Below, one piece after another: positions 1 through 11,329 of a stretch of DNA of 64,000 bases (position 1 is its first letter; each line of letters begins with the position of its first letter). This DNA is from Artocarpus heterophyllus (lineage: Eukaryota; Streptophyta; Magnoliopsida; Rosales; Moraceae), in assembly GCA_025403435.1 (NCBI GenBank), contig CM046344.1:21681652-21745651 (forward strand), read 5' to 3'. A program made the translations under genes and the position numbers. The notes beneath the pieces were generated by a model that saw nothing but the letters and a program-made list of their open reading frames with translations, did not search any database and was not told where the DNA came from.

Positions 1-613
1 GAACTAAGATAAGGCAATTTTAAACACGACACGATGACACGATACGAAAACGATATGAGATAAACAGGTTTGGATTGCACGTTTATTAATATGGTCGTAA
101 ATGGGTTTAGTATGAATAACACGAAAACAAATAGGCTTGATTTGTGTCAATACATTTAACATATTTTAATACATTTAATTAAACGGGTTATAAATGTGTC
201 GACACGACACTATTTGAACCTGCTCGCTTATGACACACACAAACCAAAAAATAAAAATGCTTAAATTTTAGGTATGAAAATATATAACACCCAATACTAC
301 CATTAACCCAGGGCTAATTGTGTCTGAGTTTAGATATTTTGGGACTTATACTAATTTTTTTTGGCTTTTTTTTTAATTTGCAGTTAACTAGGCCATAAAT
401 GTATCATATACATGTTTTTATCATGTCAACACGTCACGGTTTGTTTAATAATCATTTTAATCGTGTCGTGTTAAGTGTGTTATATACGGCTCGTGTTCGT
501 GTTGAGTTCCTCGCGTGTTTATTAATCGTGTTGTGTTCGTGTTCAAGCTAATCGTGTCATGCTGTAATTGTGTTGGCCTGAACATGACACACGAACATAA
601 ATTGTCAACCCTA
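1..613. repeat. Dispersed hAT-like non-autonomous repeat, copy A
   Basis: This AT-rich segment has many GTGTCGTGT / ACACGACAC words and no coding capacity. From about base 38 it aligns by eye with 40915-41435 (shared stretches include ATGAATAACAC and TGTCGACACG). Both copies stop at the same point, in a terminus reading TTGACACCCCTA (copy A: TTGTCAACCCTA), whose complement TAGGGGTGTCAA resembles hAT terminal repeats. The other end is not resolved and may lie outside the window. It abuts and truncates the gypsy LTR that starts at 614. The hAT assignment is inference from the terminus. Confidence 0.55.
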
Positions 614-1838
614 CTTGGAACAACCCTCTAAGAGTTGGAAAAGATCACATTGATAATAAATATGTAATAACCACACTAATAAAAGATAATGACTAGACTC
701 ATTGTGTCTAATTAAAGTGGGCTTGTCAAATGTGAACTTTTGGGCACTAAATACTTCTTGGTCAAATAAACAGAAGTGAGTTGATTCTTCTGTAGGAGAA
801 TTCACATTGGACTCATTTGCGTCTTCAAATGGGCTCATGTTGGGCTCCGTACGTGCGTCATTCTCCCCTAGTTGAAAAAGGATCGTCCTCGAGTCTAGTG
901 GCTCGTCATCATGATATGGAGATAGATTCGAGACATTGAAAGTTGTTAAAACTCCATAATCACCTGGAAGCTCCACCTTGTAAGCATTGTCATTAATTTT
1001 CTTAACAATTTTGAATGGACCATCAGCTCTAGGTTGAATACTTCCTGTTAGTGAGTGTTTCTTTTCTTATATGAATCCACACTATATCTCCTTCATTGAA
1101 CACAACTTTCTTCCTATGCTTATCTGCTTGCGTTTTATACTTTTCAGTTTGCTTCGAGATCTTGTTTCGCACCTACTCATGAATTGTCTTGATAAATTAA
1201 GCTCTCTCCTCAGCTTCCCCACTAAAGTGGTTGTCAATTTGAATAGGAGATAAATCGGCCAAGAGGATTCATTCCATAAACTGCTTGGAAAGGAGAACAA
1301 CCTCTAGTTTGACTTGTAGAATGGTTGTAAGCAAATTCCGCATGAGGTAGTAAGCTTTCCCATTCTCGACCATTCTTCTTCACCAAACTTCTAAGTATAC
1401 CTCCCAAAGATCTGTTAACAATTTCAGTTTGTTCATCCATTTGTGGGTGGTGAGATGAACTAAATTGAAGCTTAGTTCCCAACTTCTTACAAAGAGTTTT
1501 CCAAAAATGACTTAAAAATTTTGAATCTTGATTAGAAGTGATTGACTTTGGAATGGCATGAAGTTTAACAATTTCCTTGAAGTAGAGGAACAAAATGAGC
1601 CATTTTGGAGAATCTGTTCACAACCATCATAATTGAATCTCTACATCTTTGAGTTCTTGGCAATCCCACAATGAAGTCCATGCTCACATCTTCCCATGGT
1701 GCTGTTGGAATTGGAAATAGGAGTATATAATTCGGCATTGCTCCCAGGCATCTTAGCTTTGTGACAAGTTACACATCTCTTAACAATCTTCTCAACATCT
1801 TGCGCAAGCTTAGGCCAATAGAAGTTTTCTTGCACCAT
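611..1838 (-). pseudogene. gypsy integrase remnant
   Basis: Two frames carry a plant gypsy integrase. The zinc-binding part (1641-1838) has MVQENFYWPKLAQDVEKIV followed by CVTC. The core (1234-1593) has HAIPKSITSNQDSKFLSHFW and SSSHHPQMDEQTEIVNRSL, equivalent to the usual SDRD and HPQTDGQTE motifs, so both motifs carry substitutions. The C-terminal part (611-976) holds VELPGDYGV and FNVSNLSPY. Frames change around 1600 and 1080-1230, so no intact enzyme is encoded. Confidence 0.85.
614..866 (-). repeat. Truncated 3' LTR of the gypsy element
   Basis: About 253 bases match 5413-5683, for example CACTGATAATAAATATG and AAATACTTCTTGG, at roughly 85-90% by eye. On the minus strand it starts TGACGCAC where the other LTR starts TGATGCAC. 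Homology ends abruptly at 614, where the dispersed repeat begins, so the remaining half of the LTR is missing or displaced out of the window. Confidence 0.75.
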
Positions 1839-2297
1839 GATCAGGGTTTGGTCTCGGCCAAAATGTCCAGCAAGCCCTCCACCATGGGCCTCTCGAATTA
1901 TGGCTTCTCGATGTGAGCAATTTGGAACACAAAGCTGTTTACCCCTGAAAACTTTGCCATAATGAGTAAAGAATTGGTTCTTGGGTCCACTTAAACAAGC
2001 TTTTCAAAGATTGCCAAAATCAGAATCATCTTTGTAAAGGGTCTTAATAATCTCAAAACTAATCACCACAGTTTGCATAGTGTTCGACAAAGCATGCCTC
2101 CTACTCAATGCGTCAGCCACCTTATTCAAATGTCCAGATTTATGTTTGAGAACACATTGAAAAGTTTGAAGGAATTCTACCCTTTTTGCATGTCACGCAC
2201 TTAGCTTCTGTTGAGTGCGCAAGTATTTCAATGCTTCGTAATCTGAATAGAGCACAAACTCCTTAGGCAGCAAATAGTGACTCCAATGATTAAGAGC

Positions 2298-3424
2298 TCA
2301 AATGATTGCATAGAACTCTTTGTCATATGTTGAATACTTCCTCTTTGCCTTCTTACTAAAGAAAGCAATGGGTTGTCCTTCTTGGCTAAGAACAGGTCCA
2401 ACTCCCACAGTGGATGTATCGTATTTCACTTCAAACACTTTGTCAAAATCTGGAAGCGTTAGAACCGGGGCTGTGGTCATCTCTCTCTTGATAAGTTCAA
2501 AGCTTTCTTCAGCCTCCATAGTCCATTTGAAAGTTCCTCCTTTAATGCATTTGGTGATAGGAGCTACTACTGTGCTGAACTGCTTGATGAACCTTCTACA
2601 GAAAGAGACCATTCCGTGGAAGCTTCTGACGTCATGAATGAATTTAGAAACTGGCCAACTTTCATAGCTTCCACCTTGCTAGGGTCCATCTTGATACCTT
2701 CACTAGCCAACACAACCAAGAAAACAAGGTTATTTTTAAAGAAATGACTCTTTTGCAAGTTAGCAAAAAGTCTTAGTTCCCTTAAGATTTGAAAAACACT
2801 TTGTAGATGATCCACATGTTCCTGCAAAGATTTACTATAAACCAGAATGTTATCAAAGTAAACAACAACAAACTTTCCAAGAAAGGAGTAAGAACATGTG
2901 TCATAAGTCTCATGAAGGTACTTGGTGCATTAGAAAGGCCAGATGGCATCACAAGATTCATAAAGTCCTTTCCCAGTTTTAAAAGCTGTCTTCCATTCAT
3001 CTCATTCTCTCATTCTTATTTGATGATATCCACTTCGATGGTCAATCTTAGAAAAAACCTCAGCTCCATAAAGTTGATCAAGTAAGTCATCCAACCTTGG
3101 AACGGGAAACCAATACTTGATAGTGATCTTGTTGATAGCTCTACTATCAACACACATGCGCCAAGTTCCTTCCTTCTTTGGAACTAAAAGAACCGGAACA
3201 GCACACCGGCTCATGCTTTCACAAATTAAGCCTCGAGCTATAAGTTCATCCACTTGCCTTTGTAACTCAGCTTGTTGCATTGGTATCATTCTATAATCAG
3301 CCTTGTTTGGGAGTGCAGAACCAGGAACAAGATCAATATGACGTTGAATATTTCTAATTGGAGGTAAAACAATTGGAATCTCATCCGATGCCACATCTTT
3401 GAACTCCTCGAATAGTGGCAACAA
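2298..3424 (-). pseudogene. gypsy reverse transcriptase / RNase H remnant
   Basis: Residues such as [39 protein letters not shown] and [13 protein letters not shown] (3002-3424) are classic gypsy reverse transcriptase blocks. The catalytic box reads YFDNIL near 2860 instead of YFDDIL, so one of the two metal-binding aspartates is lost. Motifs continue through [10 protein letters not shown] (2782-3000) and an RNase H segment with PVLSQEGQPIAFFSKKAKR (2298-2612). Several frameshifts separate the pieces. Confidence 0.88.
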
Positions 3425-3726
3425 TGGTTCATGGAATGGTGCTTATTGAGTGGCTGTAGCTTCCATTTCCAAGAAAGCATAAACCTCATCTTGATTAGTC
3501 AAAACTTCCTCTAGTTTTGAACTTGTTAGAAAATAAAATTCCCAATCTCCTTAGAATTTTTCACTTTTGGCTTCAAGGGTGCTAAAACAATTTGAGCACC
3601 CTCTTTGACAAAAGAATGAGTATTCCTAAAACCGTCATGAGAAACCTTCTGATCACACTGCCATGGTCTTCCAAGTAACAAGTGACATGCATCCATTGGT
3701 GCAATATCACACCAGACTTTATCCTT

Positions 3727-4044
3727 TTAATTTTTACCAATAGAAAAAGAAATCAAGCATTTCTTTGTAACTTTCAAACCGTTGGCTTTTTGGAACCATT
3801 GAATTTTGTATGGTTGAGGGTCAGGCCTGGTTTTCAAGTTCAATTTAGTTACCATCTCTTCGGCCACCACATTAGTACAGCTTCCATTGTCAATGATCAC
3901 ATTACAAACTTTTCCGTGGCTAGTGCATTTTGTTTGAAAAATGTTATCTAGCGGCTGTGACCCTACATTCTTTTGAATCACGTTGAGGCTTCGCCGAATC
4001 ACTAAAGCTTCCCCTTCATCAGCATATTCAATGATTTCCTCCAT
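3727..4044 (-). pseudogene. gypsy aspartic protease remnant
   Basis: The reading frame contains CNVIIDNGSCTNVVAEEMV, matching the retroviral-type aspartic protease active site of plant gypsy polyproteins, usually IIDGGSCTNV; here the second residue is N. It lies between gag and reverse transcriptase as expected. The frame is open for about 105 codons but is not joined to its neighbours in frame. Confidence 0.75.
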
Positions 4045-4049
4045 TTTTT

Positions 4050-5060
4050 TCTTCTTCTTGGCTCATATCTTCCTCGTTTTCTTTAATCACATCCTCAATA
4101 ATGGTCACTATCTTTTGGTTGGGAAGCAATGTGGCCATACCCTTGGCAATTATAACACTTTCGGGAAGAATTGGAATTGCTCGAGGACTTTTGCTCCATA
4201 CCTTCATCTCCCTTCACTTCACTTCTGCTAGCAGTAGCACCTTTGACAAGAGGTTTGTTAGAACTAGAAGCAATACTCCCCTGGTCAGAAGAACTTGCCT
4301 TAGGGGTTGTTTTTTATGAATATTTCATTCGTTGCTGTTCAATGATGATAGCAAGTTTTCTAACATCATTAAAAGTGTTGCAATCTAATTGCATCAGCAA
4401 GCTCCCTTTTCAATCCTCCCAAGAACCGTGCAATGGTGTGTTCCTCCGATTCACTAGCGTCACACCAAAGCATCAAATATTCAAACTCTCGTATATACTC
4501 TTCAACGGGCAGATTGTTTTGCTTAAAATTATAGAACTTTGTGTAATTTTCTTGTCTATAATTTTCAGAAAGAAATCTCTTCTTTAATTCCCATTTTATT
4601 TTCTCCCAAATTTGAATAGGTTTCCTCTCTACTCTATTTCTCTCCCTCTTCAGGTTTTCCTAACAAAGTGAAGCATAACCCCTCAGTTTAATAGCTACTA
4701 ACTTCAGCTTCCTTTCCTCTAAAAACTTCTTAAATTCAAAAATTCTTTCAACAGTGTACACCCAATCTAAAAAGGCATCATCTAGCATTTTTCCATGAAA
4801 TTCTAGAACTTCAACCGTTACATCTCCCTCGCGTGCTCTTGGCTGCCTTCTTTGCCTTCGGTTGCTATGATTGTCATCACTAGAATCATCATCAATATCG
4901 AAGGGATTCTAATCATCCACCTCCCCACGTGCTTCATGTTGGTTTCTTCTAGGCTGGGCGTTATTTTATTGTTGCTCTATTTGTCTTTGCATTTGCTCAA
5001 CAGTCCTCCTTAGCTCCGCAATTTTCATTTCACGTTCATGGTTATTCATGGCTCGGAAAT
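4050..5060 (-). pseudogene. gypsy gag remnant
   Basis: The minus strand in shifting frames reads like plant gypsy gag: a basic linker (SNRRQRRQPRAREGD), then VEVLEFHGKMLDDAFLDWV, KRRFLSENYRQENY and EYIREFEYLMLWCDASESEE. It directly precedes the protease. It has in-frame stops and frameshifts, so it is not functional. Confidence 0.75.
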
Positions 5061-5104
5061 CTTGAGAAATAGGATTTCTATGTCTAGTGGTCTTCAAACC
5101 AAAG

Positions 5105-5118
5105 CTCTGGATCCAAAT
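5105..5118 (-). other. Putative primer-binding site
   Basis: Immediately inside the 5' LTR the minus strand reads TTTGGATCCAGAGC, resembling the initiator-Met tRNA primer-binding site TGGTATCAGAGC with three mismatches. Position and orientation fit the element; the mismatches may be decay. Confidence 0.45.
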
Positions 5119-5683
5119 GATACCCTTTTATAGAGAATAAAGCAGTAAGAAGAACAAATTCACTACTTTAAGGATAAGAAATCACCACCTTAAAGATAAG
5201 AATTAGGGTTAGTTCATTACACACAGGAATCCACGTCAGAGAAAGAACTTTGAAAAAAAAAAGTAAATAAATCACAAGTTTTTTTTTTTTTTGTGTCAGA
5301 TCTCAAAAGTGTCCTTCAGAATTGCGAAAATAAACATATAAAGCCTTGGAACAAACCCTTCAAGAATAGAATAATACTATTTAATATGGAATAGGAAAAG
5401 CCTATATTTAATCTTGGAACAAACCTCCAAGAATAAGAAAAGATCACACTGATAATAAATATGGAATAACCACACTAATTAATGATAATGACCAGACTCG
5501 TTATGTCTAATTAACAAAAAAATTGGTTGAATAATTAAAGTGGGCTGCTCAAATGTGAACTTGCGGCAATAAATACTTCTTGGACAAATAAAGAGAAGTG
5601 AGTTGATTACTCCGTAGGAGAGTACACGCTGGACTCATTTGCATCTACAAATGGGCTCATGTTGGGCTCCTTATGTGCATCAG
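5119..5683 (-). repeat. 5' LTR of the gypsy element
   Basis: This roughly 565-base LTR on the plus strand begins TGATACCC and ends GTGCATCA, giving TGAT...ATCA termini. It borders the primer-binding site at 5105-5118. The distal half repeats at 614-866. The stretch includes a poly-T run near 5280. Confidence 0.75.
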
Positions 5684-7273
5684 CATAATTTTGAAGTAGA
5701 CAGAAACTTTTTGCGCTTTAACCTTCGTGTCATTTTCTTCTCAATATTTACCCCAATGTTGCGAATAAAAAACCTTTTGGAAGTCACTTGTAATAAAAAA
5801 AGAAAAAGAAAAAGAAAAGAAAAGAAAAGAAGTTTATTCAGAGTTAGGCTAAAAGCTTCAATTTGACGAACTACATTAACGTAACGTTTCATTAACGGCA
5901 ATGCTAAACAATAAAATGAATTCAGATTCGAATACTATTTTTTTTCAAGCATAAATTACTCAATTTGATGTTCATTTAAGCACCTTTTGAAAATTTTTCC
6001 AGAACGTTGGTCAATGATTTATGCAGAGGCTTGTGATTCCTCCGACGAACTTAATTCATTGGTGTAATAATTTTCACAAAACGCATACCTTACACGGGTA
6101 TTTTTTTTGTTTTTTGCAAATCGTAAAATTTACTTCTCACGCACATTCCAATGAAGATGTAAAGGATTTCACGGATTAAAATCAAATCCATCAAATGTCT
6201 CGAAAATGCAAGTTTCTTTTTCTGCAGATGAGCAAGGAAGACATGCATGAAGCATCGCAAGATATAAAATAGAGCGCCGCCAAAGATATCTTTGAAGATC
6301 CTTTAAAGCTCCCGAAACCGCAAAAATATTGGATCTCTCAAGTAATGTAATTGTGAGAGATCTTTCGCATAGATCAATTTTTGACAACTTAAAATCTTCT
6401 AAATCTGACCCTTAAAGCTTTCAAATTTGAGGGGGGAAAAAAAAGAGAGCCGCAGTAAAACACAACAAACAACGAAAACCAATAAATTTTGATTTGGATG
6501 GAGGAAAAACCACAAGATATCTAGATTAAGTTGAATCTATATTTTAAAATGACAAGTCAAAAGGGGATGTCCTGAAGGAGTGGAAGATTCTTAGGAAATG
6601 GAAAAAACAAGGGGAAAAAAAGAAAGAGAGAAGAGGATGAGGAAAAAGGACGGCAAAGGAGGTCTATGCCTATGCGCGGTGATATCCTCGGTTTCATAAT
6701 GCTTACAAATATAAACCTCTTAATAAAAATCTCTCACTATAGGATTACATTATAGATGAAAAGTTTACATTGGCTAAATATGATATATAGGAAGAAACTA
6801 CTAAAGAAAAAAAAAATTGGTGCTCTTTTTTACATCCAATTTCTAAGGAAAGATTGAGGAAAATTAAAAAAAAAAATGAAACTGCAGCTCTTTATTTTTA
6901 TTATCAGTACGTATGAATTCATCATTAAAACAAAAATATTAAAGCAACACACCTTTTCTCATGTCTTTGGTGATTGCCTCTTTATATTTCGAGGCATCAA
7001 TTTCAGTATACGTATAGTACATTGATAATGTTTAAGCCATTATGGACTCTACAAACATGCAACAAAGCTTGTTATTATTACAAAAGCTTTTTGCTTTTGA
7101 TAATATAGGAAATTTCGGTAAACCCGTACAAAACTACAAGTAAAGAAATTTCGCACATGACATATACATATGTATAATACATAGAGTCTACAATAACATA
7201 AATATAGATTAATAGTTATTCTACAATATCCTTAATTGATACAAGACAGAAAAAGGCTATATATGAACCTTGA
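5684..7273. other. Intergenic DNA, no supported gene
   Basis: AT-rich sequence with A/G-rich runs at about 5797-5830 and 6610-6650. Short open frames here show no recognisable motif. Nothing else is supported. Confidence 0.5.
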
Positions 7274-7561
7274 TCAAACTCTACGCTCATTCTTGATGCA
7301 TCTATCGAGGTTGATTCTAAAGCATCGTTGAAATAGTTTTGAATGTATTCTCTTGTTTATAGGTTTGTACTTGTTGTACTTCTCTTCACATTCTCTCAAG
7401 ACCTTGCCTCGGCATTCTGTCGCTATTTCCGTTACAAGACGTCTAATATCAGGTGGAATCACCATTTGATCATTGCCAGAGCGAGAAATAAACAGAGAGA
7501 GATAGGATGATGACGAAATAGTGGTAGAAAGGATAATTTTTGTAAGAAAAACCCATGACAA
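7274..7561 (-). CDS. Small secreted cysteine-pair peptide A (possible pseudogene)
   Basis: The frame encodes a hydrophobic N-terminal part, then a basic/acidic domain with two CX7C pairs: CRGKVLREC and, 21 residues later, CFRINLDRC. The same two-pair layout occurs in the frame at 8784-9173. This suggests a helical hairpin held by two disulphides; I do not recognise the family. The frame begins at a TTG codon with no in-frame ATG before the first methionine of the spacer. An ATG-started hydrophobic stretch lies just upstream in another frame, so either a one-base frameshift or an unseen intron separates signal and mature parts. A TATA-like TTTATAAC lies upstream near 7630. Confidence 0.4.
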   Translation of the reverse strand: MSWVFLTKIILSTTISSSSYLSLFISRSGNDQMVIPPDIRRLVTEIATECRGKVLRECEEKYNKYKPINKRIHSKLFQRCFRINLDRCIKNERRV

Positions 7562-8783
7562 AAAACATGCTTGTGATAATCACAAGAGATGGTATGATAC
7601 TATTTCTGCCCATGGATGCTCTTGTTATAAATTCCATATTATGATACTACAGGATGATAATCTACACTTCATTTATCATGTCGCACATCGCTTGTCTCTT
7701 CATAATTTCAAAGTTTTAAAATGTTTAAAGGGGATTATAGCTTACTCGGTGTCTTTTCATGTAAATTTGTCGATACGATGGATTAATTATAAAAATTTTA
7801 TCTCAATTATTTATTAAATAGTTTCGTAAACTATTAGACTGTTAGCTTATTGTGGTGTAGTCATATGAAAGTGAAACAGAAAAATTATTAGTTTTAATTT
7901 TTTTTTTATTTTTTAGTTATTTAGTTTATATTTTTAATAATGAAAATTTTTGAATTATATTAACTTTTTAAATTCAAATTAGTTTAGATATACTACAATT
8001 ATCAAAATACTCCTATATTATGTACCAGATCTTAATATGTACTAAGTTTTATTAAAAGTTCTAACAAAACGATTTTTTTGTTAGTATGTTATAGTTTGGG
8101 GAGACATTTTGAAATTTAAGAGGCAGAGTATTAAGCTATAATTGAGGGAAATTTTTGTAATTAATCTTATATATTCATATATATAAAAGGAATATGGCTT
8201 GGTGTCTTTTCTTGTAAATTAGCTGATACCGCGGAACTTTATACTATAGAACTTATGCATGCGTGGAAGAGTGTGATTCATAACTAGCACGAAAAGATGA
8301 TTTTATGTAGTGTGATTCATAACTAGCATTTTGTTGAGTTCTATATGTAACGATAACAAACCTAATCTTTTAGTAAGGCCTATCAAAAGATATCCTTGCA
8401 ATGGAGAAAACGGCTAATTTTTTAAAAATTTATTAGGGAAAACAACTTATATCACTTAGCTAGCTGACGTTAGGATGTAAAGCATGTGCCTTGATAACTC
8501 GATCAATATTATATGACAACATTTATCACACCTTTAACCAATAAAAACATGCACGCCAAGTAACAAGGTTGCACACATAAAACGAATGCTTAGATATGCA
8601 TTTAAGAGTTGAAAGAGCGTGAAAGCTAACGTAAATAATGCATGACATCATTGATTAAGTCTAATCATTCACCCGTATTATTTTTATGCATAACTTAAAA
8701 GCTCATTTTTTTTCTTTATCAATGCAAATATCAGTTCTCTAAAAATAGTATTCCTCTACTTCACCTGCATGACCACGATCAAA
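7562..8783. other. Intergenic DNA between the two peptide frames
   Basis: Very AT-rich sequence. A short theme, TGGTGTCTTTTC followed by TGTAAATT, appears near 7745 and 8200, suggesting a small local duplication. No gene is supported. Confidence 0.45.
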
Positions 8784-9173
8784 TTATGGGGGTGGCCCAG
8801 TAAGATTATACCACTTGATGCATATTTCAAGCCTATCAGGATAGCATTCACGGAGTACTTTAAAATAATTTGATCTTTTGTGCTTATAAACCTTGCGCTT
8901 TAATTCCTCTAATCTGTCTTCACATATTTCATGGGCCTTCTTCCTACATGTTATTGAGTAAAACAAAACGGGGTTTTGTGGAGATTCTTGAAGCCTTTCA
9001 TTGTTACTTGTTGGGTGAGGAATAAACGGAGAGAGTGAGGAACATATGGAAAAAAAGGTGAAAAGAAAAGAAAGATTTTGCTGAACAAGACCTAAAACAA
9101 GCATTTTGGACATGATTATCATCACTCTAGTAATAATCCCTTTTGTATTTTGATCCACAGCTCGTTTAATCAT
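8784..9173 (-). CDS. Small secreted cysteine-pair peptide B
   Basis: An open frame of up to 129 codons. Several methionines precede a hydrophobic stretch (LSFLFTFFSICSSLSPF), consistent with a signal peptide starting at an internal ATG about 25 codons in. The predicted mature part has CRKKAHEIC and, 25 residues later, CYPDRLEIC: the same pair of CX7C motifs as at 7274-7561, with a charged linker. The N-terminal regions also align in frame (SLFIS versus SPFIP), so the two are probably tandem paralogues on the same strand. Function is unknown; the architecture suggests an extracellular disulphide-stapled helical hairpin. Expression is not shown. Confidence 0.5.
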   Translation of the reverse strand: MIKRAVDQNTKGIITRVMIIMSKMLVLGLVQQNLSFLFTFFSICSSLSPFIPHPTSNNERLQESPQNPVLFYSITCRKKAHEICEDRLEELKRKVYKHKRSNYFKVLRECYPDRLEICIKWYNLTGPPP

Positions 9174-9825
9174 TTTTATTTTATTGTATTGTCAAAAAAA
9201 TTGCGTGGCAGAGTGCATTTATCCTACAGCTCTTGACCCTTCGCGAGTTGGTTTGAAATTATTGTAATACAAAATTTTCACTTTTGTACCCGGTCAACAT
9301 TATATTAATGTTTGTCATTTGATAAATTACATTGCAGATTTGCAAAATATATTTTTACGGAAACGAAAGCTTACTGTTGTACTCTTTATTTCCATTCCTT
9401 TTAACTTGTACTCTTGCGTGTTTGTATCAGTCGTTAAAAGAGGTAGTTTGTAAGTCCTCGTCATTTCACTTCCTTAAAATAAGTGCTCATCATTTCATCT
9501 TCCTTTAAAACTTTTTTTAACATGAAAATTTCATTTCTATAAAACTTTTTTTTTTAGAAGTAGCGTTCTAAGTGTCATTTTTTGCTCCTGTCACTCTCCT
9601 TTATCCCCTTCTCTTGTTGCTTATAAAGAGATTAAGAGAGTAGGAAAATTATGGAATGGCTAACAACCTTCGTTGATATGACGAGTACTATTTGTAGTAT
9701 TTACAGGCTATGCACCAAAAGCAAAAACGTAAATTTCAAAGCAATCAGAAAACTAAGTAAAATAAGAACCAGTATACAGAAATAACATTCTTAAAATTTA
9801 CACATAACTCGGCTTGATTTTTCTT
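9174..9825. other. Intergenic or degraded LTR sequence
   Basis: No gene is visible. The part nearest 9826 should be the 3' LTR of the copia fragment at 9840-10558, because a polypurine tract precedes it on the minus strand, but no second LTR copy was found to confirm its limits. Confidence 0.35.
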
Positions 9826-9838
9826 ATTATTCCCCCTC
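9826..9838 (-). other. Polypurine tract of copia fragment
   Basis: On the minus strand a purine-rich TTGAGGGGGAATA follows the RNase H coding tail, as expected for plus-strand priming just before a 3' LTR. Confidence 0.5.
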
Positions 9839-9839
9839 A

Positions 9840-10558
9840 AAATGGAGTTCGTAGAGAGAACATGAATCCTGCCTCATAAAATTTCAAGACGATGACGAGG
9901 TAACGGTTTGGTAAGTGGACCAGCAATTTGGCCTTACGAGGCAACATGAGAAATGAGAACACTGCCATTTCGAGCTTTTTCATGAACAAAATGAAAATAA
10001 TAAGTGTATCACGCGAGAGTAAAAAACCGGATTAGCATATAGATACACTGTGCAAAAATTGTCACAATAATCCATTAGCGTAGTAGGAAGTGACATGTGA
10101 TAAAGATTGTATCCATGCAAGTTTGGCAACGGTTGAAGCAACCGCTTATATTCAGCTTCGGTAGAGGGGCAAGCAACAGAGTGTGTGTTGTTTCTTCGAA
10201 CTCCAAGAAATTGCATGGAATTTTGGAAAAGTGGAAGAAAGTGAGAAAGAATACATAGAAGGAAAGTGATTTTGTGGGACCGGTTGAGCTCTTTGGAGGA
10301 TCATCGACGTGCACACTCAATTGGGATGTAGACATGAGTGGGTGGTGTGTCGCGCATGCAAGAAGGGGTGTAGGTGGGCATATGTGCAGCTGTAAGGGGG
10401 AGAGCTATGGGTGCGCGCATTGAGACAGGATGGCTCAAAATCATGCGGGAAAGCCAAGTGTGAGAGTCCATTGGTGTAGAAGAGATATGATTTTTAGAAC
10501 TAGAAGGGAAAACATCCTCAATAACGAGACACAAATATTTTATGAGTGACGAGATCAT
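9840..10558 (-). pseudogene. Copia fragment: integrase C-terminus fused to RNase H
   Basis: The minus strand first reads THKIFVSRY and, in another frame, DVFPSSS (about 10490-10550), the end of a copia integrase. After a linker it reads CPSTEAEYK, YANPVFYSRVIH and HEKARNGSVLISHVA, then GRIHVLSTNS, a copia RNase H and tail. The reverse transcriptase that should lie between is absent, so this is an internally deleted remnant. It joins abruptly at about 10558 to a different copia element's reverse transcriptase. Confidence 0.75.
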
Positions 10559-10887
10559 AACATTTGTGGTTCGTCCATATTTTGTTTGAACCTATAAGTC
10601 TTGATCACCTGATCAAATCTTATGTTCCAAGAATGGGAAGCCTGCTTAAGCCCATAAATTGACTTCAGCAGCTTACAAACCTTACCCTCCTGATCCTTAG
10701 CCTTGAACCCGTCTGGCTGTACCATACATATGGACTCATCAAGATAGCCATTCAAAAAGGCCGTCTTGACATCCAGTAGCCAAATCCTATAGTCGAGAGC
10801 GGCATCTATGGATAAGAGAATGCGGATGGACTTTAGCATGGCTACAGGCGAAAAGGTTTCCTCATAATCAATATTTTCCTTTTGCAT
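10559..10887 (-). pseudogene. Copia reverse transcriptase, N-terminal part
   Basis: The frame has YEETFSPVAMLKSIRILLSI, LDVKTAFLNGYLDESI and KVCKLLKSIYGLKQASHSW, diagnostic of plant copia reverse transcriptase. It stops after about 110 codons at FKQNMDEPQM, before the YVDD catalytic box, where sequence from another copia begins. Upstream frames to about 11330 carry the linker between integrase and reverse transcriptase. Confidence 0.88.
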
Positions 10888-11329
10888 GTATCTTTTAGCT
10901 ACTAGTCTAGCCTTATAGGTTTTGACTTTTTCATTTGCTCCTCTCTTTTTCTTGTAGATCCATTTACACCCTATGAGTTTTACCCTTTCAGGAAGATCTA
11001 CAAGTTCCTAGACCTGATTAGTCTCCATAGACTTTATTTCAATGTTCATGGCTTCTGTCCAAAGTTTTGAATCAACATCCTCCATAGCCTCTTTGTAAGT
11101 GTAAGGATCCCTATCATGTTGATCCGGTTCAGCCAAAAAGGCCTCACCATTAAACATATATCTTTTGGGTTGATGCCCAATCCTCCCACTATGCTGAAGC
11201 CTCTTAGGTTGTTGTTCGGTTGGTTTTTCTACGTTGATTGGACTCGTTTCTACTGGAACCCTAGAGTGATCAAATCACTTGCCAACTTTTTGAGTACCAC
11301 TTTACTTTAAGGCTTAAAGTCGTTCATGT

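Larger units (their letters stand above)
614..5683 (-). mobile_element. Decayed Ty3/gypsy retrotransposon, possibly CRM-like
   Basis: Read on the minus strand the order is LTR, primer-binding region, gag, protease, reverse transcriptase, RNase H, integrase, partial LTR, which is the Ty3/gypsy order. All domains are broken by stops and frameshifts. The right LTR (5119-5683) is complete with TGAT...ATCA ends; the left LTR (614-866) is cut by the dispersed repeat at 613. The coding end after the VELPGDYGV motif runs on into the 3' LTR, a trait described for the CRM clade, but clade assignment by eye is tentative. Confidence 0.85.
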
